Source: Ctenosaura bakeri
Taxonomy: Eukaryota; Chordata; Lepidosauria; Squamata; Iguanidae
Direction of reading: 5' to 3'
DNA length: 64,000 bases
NCBI GenBank assembly: GCA_948474755.1
Contig: CAOLHI010000741.1
Span: 248,001-312,000, forward strand
Of the stretch, positions 55,561 to 64,000 are shown piece after piece (the stretch's first letter is position 1; every line of letters starts with the position of its first letter). The position numbers and the translations under genes were made by a program. The notes beneath the pieces are model-generated. The model was not told the DNA's origin. It saw only the letters and a list, made by a program, of their open reading frames with translations, and ran no database searches.

Positions 55561-55624
55561 AGATGACATATAGAGGCAGATGTATATAGATATACAACAA
55601 ATAATTGTACAATATACAATAAAT

Positions 55625-55713
55625 ACTATAATTTATTTGATGCTATTTTTAAAAGAAGAGTTAACAAATATAGCTCTTCTTTTAAAAATAGCATCAGATA
55701 AATTATTTATAGT
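55625..55713. repeat. Inverted repeat with about 36-40-bp arms and a 13-bp loop
   Basis: GATGCTATTTTTAAAAGAAG-AG on the left is followed, after TTAACAAATATAG, by its exact reverse complement CT-CTTCTTTTAAAAATAGCATC; outside this core the arms continue with one substitution and a 4-bp size difference to ACTATA/TATAGT at the ends. Confidence 0.85.
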
Positions 55714-56317
55714 GGTGTTTTTCCATCAGTACACTTTTCTTACTTTTTTTTAAATGTAGGTTTTCTTAAAATTCTTCTGATTATTACCTACTTCACTTTT
55801 CCTTTAAAATGAAGGCCGCTGTGAAACCTAATAGTGTTCTTGAAACTATTTTACCTGCAAAATTTAGGAAAGATAGGGGTGTATGACTCCTCACCCCATC
55901 CTTTCAAAATGTGGTTACCTCGACGGAAAATATTCCATTTTTCTACAAAATTCCTTGGAGCTTCTGCTATGGTTTGGCTCAGATTTCATAATATGGGGAA
56001 TTTGTTGACAGCTCTGGTTTGTTCTCTGATTTAAATAGCACAGGGCCATCTTGCAGAAGCAATCCCACGTCTATCACCAAGTGTTCACTCAACAGAGAGA
56101 TGCAGCCTAGGCTGCTTGCTACTCTTTGAAAAGGTCACTTGGGTGATACATACATTTGTGATGCAAACATGTTTGCTGCATTCATCTTTTAAACTTGAAA
56201 GTTTTAGGAGTATATTTAAAACATTTCAGATACTTCTAAGCTGATTATCTGTGACAAGAAAAAGTTGTTCTGCAACAACTAGACACAAAAGATTTATAAA
56301 GAGGAAAAGATATGATA

Positions 56318-56356
56318 TGTGTGTGTATGCATAAAGTTTCACACACACACACACAT
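56318..56356. repeat. (TG)n and (CA)n tracts
   Basis: A short TG tract is followed about 18 bp later by a CA tract of eight to nine units, able to pair with each other. Confidence 0.8.
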
Positions 56357-56384
56357 TCAAATGTTTATGTATCAGCAGTATTTA

Positions 56385-57330
56385 ATTTATTTATTATATT
56401 CCTAAGACACAACTTTCTCCTCACAGGCAGTCAAGGGTTACACAGAGTATAAAGCATTAAAACTTCATAGAAAACCCAGAAAAATAGGAACAAAATAACA
56501 TACAGTAAATTAAAGCTGTCATAAACTTGAACACTGACGAGTGACAAAACACTATACGACTTTGGAAGGCAGAAGAGGAACAAAAAAGCCCATGGAACAG
56601 AAGAGTTTTAATGCCTCTCTAAAGCAGAATTATGAAGGAGCCAGTAGCACCTCACTTGAGAGGGAGATGGATAAGCAGTGCTGCTACTGAAAAAGGCTCT
56701 CTCTCAACCACCCACCAATCTTGCCTCTCTCAGTGATAGGGCACATAAAAGGGTCAATGAATATTATGAGCTTCTCTAGGTTTATAAGGAAAAGAGGCAG
56801 TTCTTTAGGTATTTTGACTCCAACCTGTTTAGACATTTTTAGGTCAAGGCCAGTACCAGTACTGTTCCTAAAACAAACTGTTAAGTCTATGAAGTTGGCT
56901 CAAGTCCACTGTAATATAGACTACTGAGCATAATGCTGAAAAACATTTTTTTTTTTTACTATCTGTAGATTCCTTTTAAAGGGCAACCCCACATAGAACA
57001 TTTTACAATAATCTAAATGAAGGCCTGAATGCTGAGATCCTTCTTCCCGAAGAAAGTGTGCAAATGGCAAATCAGTTGAAGTTGGGCACTGCTCCCACAC
57101 ACTGAATGACATCGACAAGCTGTATATTGTATCTTTCACAGGCAGGCAGAGCAGATATTAGTCCCAATCCTGAGTTATGCTGTTTGCTGGTCAACAGCAA
57201 CAGATTCTTGTGTAAACTGAATCGCAGTTTGTTCATCCATGTCCAGTTCCTTACATTCCATTCCAATAGGATTTTAATAGCCCCCTTGAAAAGATAAATC
57301 TGAGTATTATTAGGTTACTGATGAGAATCA
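56385..57330 (-). mobile_element. Antisense L2 LINE 3' portion
   Basis: The minus strand gives WTWMNKLRFSLHKNLLLLTS (the W-------L-KTE-LL region of L2 reverse transcriptase), then RLL-NVLCGVAL-KE, and lower down the tail region read in reverse from CTACTGAAAAAGGCTCTCTC and GGTCAAGGCCAGTACCAGTA. All frames are broken. It belongs to the same family as the copy at 463-1189. Confidence 0.7.
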
Positions 57331-57439
57331 GTTCATGTCATCTTCTCCAGAGACCTTGTGCAGATGATAAAAAGCATAGGCAACGAAAGAGATGACAAAC
57401 ACCACGTGCACAAATTGAAGTCCAAAGAACCAAGCAAGA

Positions 57440-59215
57440 TTCCCTCAAAATTACTTTATAGGAAAGTTTGCTTAGTCAAATATGATTGGAACCACCATAG
57501 AACAGTTTCCCCAAATCCACTCTCAAATAGATGTCCCCGGAGGATACCTGGCAGACTGAGAAGTCAAGGAGACAAACAGAAATGAAAAAGTTGCCTATCT
57601 ATCACTCTGGTTCTTTGTGTGGTCATCTGTGAACTGACACAAATGGGTTTGCACCTGCACAGAAGTGCCATTTGAAACACAGTAAGTATGAGTAGCTTTC
57701 TGGCATGCTCCTCACTCCCACTCCAACTGACGTTATTGAGCACATTTTGTAACAACTATCAGCAGGAAGGAGATATCTAGACAAAGGACCACTTTATCTA
57801 CAAGAAAAAGTAGGTTAAGTAGCATCAAAGCATAAAGCACAAAGCACACTCACTCATGTTCAGAGAGGAAAAACACATCCTAACATCAGCTGGATTTTAT
57901 CTTTGCCTCCATCTTCTCCAGAATGGGTATGGATGTTCTCGCAAAATAGAGCCTAAAGCTGAAACAGCAACTGATTGTTTGCCCTTGATAATCAGGCAGC
58001 TTGTTCCAATGAGCTATTAGGTTGATCTGCAATAGTACTTTAGTTAGATGTCTTCATTGTTTCCTCTTCTTTGCTGCTAACAAATACAAAGAGGTATGAT
58101 GGTGTTTCTTAGCATGTTTCATTCTTGCCTCATCACAAGACAATAGTGACTTCCCAGCAGTAGGTGAAGCAGAGCAATTATCAGTAGCATAGTGGTGCTT
58201 AGACAGGTCATGGTAATGGTCAAAGAAACCTAAGCACTGTCATGTCCCCTCTGGCAGAGGACTCCTCAGACCCTGTTCAAGATGTTTTTCTATGTTTAGA
58301 CCTCAGACTGCCTCAACCACACTCCTATTTTTGTATGATTCTGGGCTGGCTTGATTTCTCCACTGTCTGTTTCCTTGAATTTATCTAGGCACTTGCTAGC
58401 CTTATTTAAGCAGTTCTTTAAGTAGTCACTGCAGGACTTGAAACATCTACCACTACTGAAAGGCTGGTCAGATTCAGAGACACTGCAGCTGGTACTGAAG
58501 GTGTTCCCAATATTGCAGATGGTACTGAAGACACTGATCCCAGTAACATAGAAACATACAAAACTGCCAGTATCCAGGAAGACAACACCACTGACACCAG
58601 CTTTGCTGAGAACAACGTTAAAGTTAAGGGTCTGACTGATGGACAGCCTAGCTCTCCTAACACAAACTGTCTTTGAAGATGTATTGAGGGACTTATTTTT
58701 AGCCACCATATCAGCCAATTTTGGACCTCTGAGCTTATAATCTCTGTCAAAGGTTATGGATTCATAAATCCATTACAGATGCTACAGGGCTGGATTTTAT
58801 GTTCTTCTCCAAGCCAAAGCAAACACTTGGAGTGGATAGAAGCATGAGGGATTTTAGCCCTGCATGAGGTACCTTTATTAAAAAGGCAGGGGTTTATGGA
58901 CTAAAAGACAAAAACAGATGATGAGGTTTAAAGGTAGCAGAATTGAAGAAGAAGAATTGAAGAATCCGACCAGCCTTTCAATAGACCACAAAGCCCACAA
59001 AGAAAAAAAGAGGCTAAACTTACTAAACCTGGTCTGACATGCTATTACTGGTAGTTAACAAAAATGAGGCACGCTACCAATGCCTTTCAATAGCCCCTAC
59101 TTGGTGGGCTGGGGAAGAAGAGAAGGAAGGAATAGAATAGAAAAGTTCAAGGACTGAATTCCTTGAAATCAAATTGATTAAAATCAAATTGGAAAAGATG
59201 CGAAGGCAATAAAGG
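57440..59215. other. Unassigned stretch, possible decayed retroelement
   Basis: The minus strand carries a 140-codon open frame (58296-58718) with Ser/Cys-rich text such as SVSESDQPFSSGRCFKSCSD and YLKNCLNKASKCLDKFKE. Nearby plus-strand text (TGTGTGGTCATCTGTGAACT, GCACAGAAGTGCCATTTGAA at 57615-57675) has the feel of a squamate LTR or DIRS-type element, but I cannot place it. No catalytic motif, no splice sites, no host homologue were recognised. Confidence 0.3.
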
Positions 59216-59917
59216 GGTTAAATAACTGTAATCTGTGTCCTTGTTTGCAGCTTCTTCTTCTTTTCTAATGACACTAGGGGGGAATCAGTTGCAACACTTG
59301 CTTTCTTCTTATTAAAAAAAAAAAAAAAGGGCAGAAACTGCTTAGGCAGCAACTGCAGCCAGGTTCTGCAGTTAGCAGATAGTAAGAACATATGGAGATG
59401 AGTTTCAAACAGTATCAGCAGAGACATTTACAAGGAAGGGAATCATTCTACAAATGCCACATATTCAGCTTGTAAGTAAGCATTGATCTCTTGGTATATC
59501 AGAAGAAGTGAGAGCAGAATTAGTGACTTGGGGGATGTTGTTAGAGAAAGAATTTCTTTTAGGTGGCAACAGAGAGTGCATGTTAAATAAAAGAACGGAA
59601 GGGGGTTTCCATCTAAAAATATCTCCATATTACTCCTGAAAAAAAATACAAAAAACACATACTGCAAAATGTGTACACCATATAAATTTTAACTCAGAAC
59701 TGAATCCTTTTTTAAAAAAATTATGGATTGGTGCTAATTTCTAAAAACCTCTAACTGAGAATATACTCTCCCAATGGCATCAGTAATCACTGGGGAAATT
59801 TAAGGTAAAAGAAAAGACTAATCTGTGTGTGAATATTGGTTCCTGTTATCACATTTAGGACAGTCTTGCAATTGCTCTGTACAATATCCCTGTGCTCCTT
59901 GCACAGCTAGTGAAATA

Positions 59918-60062
59918 ATATGGGGTAGCAAACCTGTGGCCCTCTGGATGCTGACTGGCTGCTACTTCAGATATTGCTCAACATCATTCAGGCTGTCTAG
60001 GCTGAAGGGAACTGAAATCCAACAACATCAGGAGGGCTACAGTTCTCTCAGCTTGGTGTAGA
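59918..60062. mobile_element. Squamate MITE with paired 'AACATC' arms
   Basis: AGCAAACCTGTGGCCCTCTG, then in the other half GAAATCCAACAACATCAGGA and GGGCTACAGTT, follow a known palindromic hAT-like MITE (consensus halves CCTGTGGCCCTCCAGATG and CATCTGGAGGGCCACAGG). A one-arm scrap is at 60907-60967 (GTGGGAGATGTAGTCCAAAA). Confidence 0.5.
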
Positions 60063-63000
60063 AATGGGAAAGAGCTCCTATAGTTACATGTACATGGCAG
60101 ACCCAGTCCTTCCATTTACACAAAGAGACGGCTAGCTCTCCAGTTAGGGAAAAGGAGGCTGCCACGTCAGGACGCAGATGCTGGGCACGTAGTCGTGAAG
60201 TACTTGAGCACAGAGCTACAAATGCTCTACAGTCTGCCTTGTCACTTCTAAGCTATCTTGCTGCCTTGAGGTATAGTATGGAATACTGTCTGCCTTTCAG
60301 TATTGATATAAAACTGATCGATCCCCTCTATACTGCTGTCTATGTGACATTCTGCCAGTCTGTATTTTATTTAATAAATACATATACTTATAATCAGCCA
60401 ATTTTTTAAAAAAACATGATTTTTTTTTAAATTGTGCTAATGGTTTTAATCCCTAGAAATTTAAGACAAGGTACAACCACTGGGTGCCTTTTGGTGGCTG
60501 TATCCTAAAAACTGTCTCTGACATTGAGGCTAGCAGGGCATTTCCTTGTAGGTTTATTCAAAAATAATTCCCAGTGGTTTTTTGACATTGCAGCCCCAAT
60601 GCTCTTCCTATCCATGACATTCTGGTGTTACGCCAGCCTTACCTCCAGTTCCTCGATATTAAGCTTAGCTGTCTATTGCAAGGAAGGATACACACATAGA
60701 CGTGTCCATGTGTAGGCTATACTCTCACAATTCTAGCTCCCACAGAGGTGTCTCCTGCTCAGATATCCACAGTCAGTATGTGGACAATGAAACTGGAGAT
60801 GGAGGAGCTGTGTAATACCTGAATTGGGGTTGATAGCACAACCCAGCTTCCCTTTTCATCACATAGAGACCCTATACATGAGTAATGTGCGAAGAGACAG
60901 AGTTTGCACAGTGGCCTTGGGATTGTGGGAGATGTAGTCCAAAAACTTCTCCAACACTGAGAAGAGTTACTTTAAATTGACTTGACTCAAAGACTCTCAC
61001 CTTGATTCAAAGACTCTCACCTTCTCTCTGTCTAGATTGTCTCAGGCAGACACTATTCTCTCAGTCAGCCTCTCAACAGGTAACACCTCACTTATGGGAG
61101 TGTAAGGATAAGAAATGTCCACACCATAGTTTTGCTATAAAGCTTACACGTAAGGTTCATTTTACAGTTTGTATTTACAGCCACCATGATCACACCTTTT
61201 CAAATGGAAGAAATCCTGTTGGGCATTGGTGAGCCTTGCCAGATTGCATAAAAGTGATCCCTAGGGCAGCCAGTGCTTCCACAAACACACACTCAATTGT
61301 CTCTCTTGTTTTTGATTTGGTGTGTGGGAAACTAATCAACCATTATGTAAGAGAAATGCTTAAGGCCACTTTACCCCTTGGGCAATTGGTTGCACTTAGT
61401 TATCCTACAGTAAAAGTACAGAAGATCTTGGCCTATGTCTTTGTTCTGGAAAAGACTGTGTAAGTAAGGATCCCATGGCAGCTAGGGCCATTATGGTACT
61501 ATGCTAGGCTATCTGCCTTCATTGAACTTTATGCCCCTACCTCATCTACCCTTACAGAGTTATGAGGAGTGAGTCTCTTGCAAACCACAGAAGTGACTTC
61601 AACTGACCACTCTAAAGCCTTGGCAAGAAGTGTCAACCAATATTAAAGTGTCCTCACTTTAAGTGAAATCAACAGATACAACTGGGCATCCATCACATAA
61701 GATTTAGCTGGCCAACCTAAATTTAATCAAGAACCCATGAGCCTCTAGAAACCTTCTCCAGAGTCAAGCTTGATTCCATTTTTCCCCCAGTTTCTCCAAA
61801 ACCTTCCTAGCACTGTTCTCACCTCTGAGGACAAAATCTTCCTCTGAGCCTCACACTTTACTCTCTTGTACTCCTTGCTGCTTTGTACCCCTAGATGGTC
61901 ATTGTATTATACTCTCAGATAAAGCACTTCACCCTGTGAAATGACATTGCTACATCCAGACTGTATCCATTTCAGTGGGGTGATCCACCCATGCTGGGCG
62001 CTCAGATGATTATCATGAGGTAGAAAAGGGGACGTATCATATGTAGAACTGCACTCATGCAGCTGAGGTTGTTGGTGGCTTTCCTCTCTTGGGGCTGTTG
62101 ATGCCCCGCACATACATCTCAATGATTTGCCTGCCAGTGGAAGATCTGAAAATCTAGGGCGTTTCTCAGGAAACAGGAGCATGCAACTCAAAACATAGCT
62201 ATCTTCCCTCCTTTGTCTCCACTTCCTGGTTCACTTGCTTCTTTTCATGTTCCTTATTTTCCCTTGAGTCTATCAGAGACCAGGAGAGGCTTTACTTACA
62301 GTCTTCTACTCTAAATTCTATTTTAGACCTGCATTCCAAACCATGTGAGACTCAAGGATTCCAATTAATGAGTGGAGAAACATTGATCTCTCATTACTTC
62401 CTGCATTGCTTATGACCTAGAACTCCCAAAAGGACACTATGTTACTCAGATGTAAAGATGAAGGAATCCGGTGGCACTACAGAACACCTTTTTGTAATAT
62501 ATACCTTTGTGGGTCAAACTGACTTCATCAGTCATAAAATGGTGAAGCAAATAGAAAGATATATACTCAATATAGTAAGGAAGGGAAAGAAAAACACATC
62601 CTACACAGTTTTATGAAATGCCTAGTACTATCCTTTGTATTGTGCTAATTTTGCAAACTAAAGGTAACATTTTTTTTCTTCTGAATATTCCCCACTTTGA
62701 GACCAGTTCATGCTGGTGGGCAATGATTTTTGATAATGCCTTCAGTGACTAGGCTACCTGTGTGGCTGTAAGCTTTTGAATAAGGAAAATCCTATTCTTT
62801 TCATCTGCACAGAAATAGTGAAGTAGAGATATGGTTAAAACTTGTTAAAAAGTGTTGAGTTTCTGCAGTGAAAGATATATATCTCCTATATTCCTATTCA
62901 TATGACTGCATCTTTCAAAGAAATCCTATCCCTTAGTCCCAGCATGTGAATATTTATATATGCTTTGTGCCAAAATTCTGAAAAGTACAAAAGGGTTAAT

Positions 63001-64000
63001 TTAAAAATACCCTCAGAAACCAGAAAACTACAGGTACTCCTGCTACCCTGCACATGTAATATTTATGACATTCATACAACTTTAATTTTTTCTTTTTTTC
63101 TTTTTTAACTTTGGAAAGAAAGAGTACAGTCCCCTCCCCTCAGCACATCACTGCAGAAAAGCGGGGGAAATGAAGCTCTTGTTAGTTTGGGATTTTCCAT
63201 TTTTAATTCTTTTGTGTAAATTTTACCTGAAGGCAAGTAAATGCTGTAGGTATTTCTACAATGAAAAGAATGCCCAGATTTCTAGCTCTGAGTTGCATCT
63301 TTTTTAGAAATACAGAATTCACACATATGATTGGAAAAAAATTAAGACAAATTTAATTCCTAAACTAAACATAAAGCAAGATATAGCTATTAGTGATTTT
63401 GCTGAACTTCCTGATTGTGAACAGAACCATATAGCAGTATTTCCCACATGTAGACAAGCACACTGCAGACAGAATTTATATGCATCACAGTAATAGCTGC
63501 TAAACTGCCATGAGAAGTGATAGCTATACCACTGACTTAAAGTCATGGCACAAATTAAACGCTGCAGAGCTATTAAGCTCTTAGGAATCTCGGGAAAAAG
63601 CAGTTTAAGTTTTTCCAGAGATTCTGACCCTACCATCAACTAACTGGTACTTTACTACCTAAAATATAAGGAAAAGGTTCAATATGAATAGTTTTTGCAT
63701 GATGCTTGCTTTGTAATTTTCCATTATGGCTTAATGAATGCCATTTTGTGACTGGCTAATATATCTCCAGTATCCTTTTATGGTTTACTATAGGTTGTAT
63801 TCTGTTGCTACCTGGATTTTCCAAAAGTGCTATAAACTGTAACATGTATGTTTCTTTCAGTGCCCAACTGCGCAGTCAGTGCTAACTTGTGAATTGACAC
63901 TGTGTGATTAAAAAACCTGCTGTCTTCAATTCATTATGTTTCCATTTCTGAACCCAAAACTGGGCAAGTTTCCTCTTCACTACACTCTACTGCAAATGTA
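60063..64000. other. Intron, mostly unassigned
   Basis: No exon was recognised on either strand. Short open frames (for example 61907-62191 and 63319-63639, minus strand) show no known protein. The only repeat-like parts are the scrap at 60907-60967 and the segment at 62455-62545. Confidence 0.45.
62455..62545. mobile_element. Fragment of an amniote dispersed repeat ('CTTCATCAG' type)
   Basis: AATCCGGTGGCACTACAGAA, CTTTGTGGGTCAAACTGACT and TCATCAGTCATAAAATG follow a repeat known from reptiles and birds (GTGGCACCTTAAAGACTAAC ... CCACTTCATCAGATGCATG). Its superfamily is not assigned here. Confidence 0.4.

Larger units (their letters stand above)
10009..64000 (-). other. LDB2: LDB2 upstream intron, partial
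   Basis: This is intronic sequence 5' of the exon in gene orientation, at least 54 kb long. The preceding exon (coding around DNLWWDAFATEFFEDD) was looked for on the minus strand and not found. LDB2 is known to have very long introns in other vertebrates, so one exon in 64 kb is expected. Confidence 0.8.

Overview
This window looks like a piece of a squamate reptile (lizard or snake) chromosome. The evidence is the repeat mixture: tRNA-headed Sauria SINEs and 5S-rRNA-headed 5S-Sauria SINEs with Bov-B-type tails, a Bov-B LINE 3' end, and CR1, L2 and L1 LINEs side by side, together with several families of short inverted-repeat DNA transposons. The base composition is AT-rich, and no operons or prokaryotic signals are present. 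The species cannot be fixed from the sequence alone.

The only host-gene coding sequence I can support is one internal exon on the minus strand at 9836-10008. It encodes 57 whole codons of LDB2 (LIM domain-binding protein 2, CLIM1), has a clean splice acceptor and donor, and is very close to the vertebrate protein. The rest of the window is therefore intron of LDB2: the downstream intron at 1-9835 and the long upstream intron at 10009-64000. No other LDB2 exon was found on the minus strand.

Layout. 1-1730: an old CR1/L3-like LINE broken by an L2 copy. 3801-9411: inverted-repeat DNA elements, including a mariner-like element (7012-7669) that carries a GC-rich 63-bp tandem repeat. 9836-10008: the LDB2 exon. 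12165-30175: L2, SINEs, CR1 and MITEs, with repeat-poor stretches that may hold conserved intronic elements (around 20.7-21.2 kb and 27.8-28.3 kb). 31157-36320: a hAT-like element with a perfect 8-bp target duplication, an L1 fragment and an unassigned element. 38762-39991: a CR1 copy with an 11-bp target duplication and an LTR-like element. 42731-48990: a nearly full-span but dead minus-strand L1 into which three later elements jumped (CR1, a solo LTR and an L1 3' end), each with its own target duplication. 49430-57330: more CR1, MITEs, Sauria, L2, and a Bov-B LINE interrupted by a nearly perfect 75-bp-arm palindrome. 57331-64000: mostly unassigned.

The strongest oddities are the palindrome at 54709-54859, whose two arms share private mutations, which implies arm-to-arm copying; the datable nest of insertions in the L1; and the 63-bp minisatellite inside a DNA transposon. 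I do not see evidence of a new multi-gene system. The interest lies in transposon structure and in candidate regulatory DNA within an LDB2 intron.
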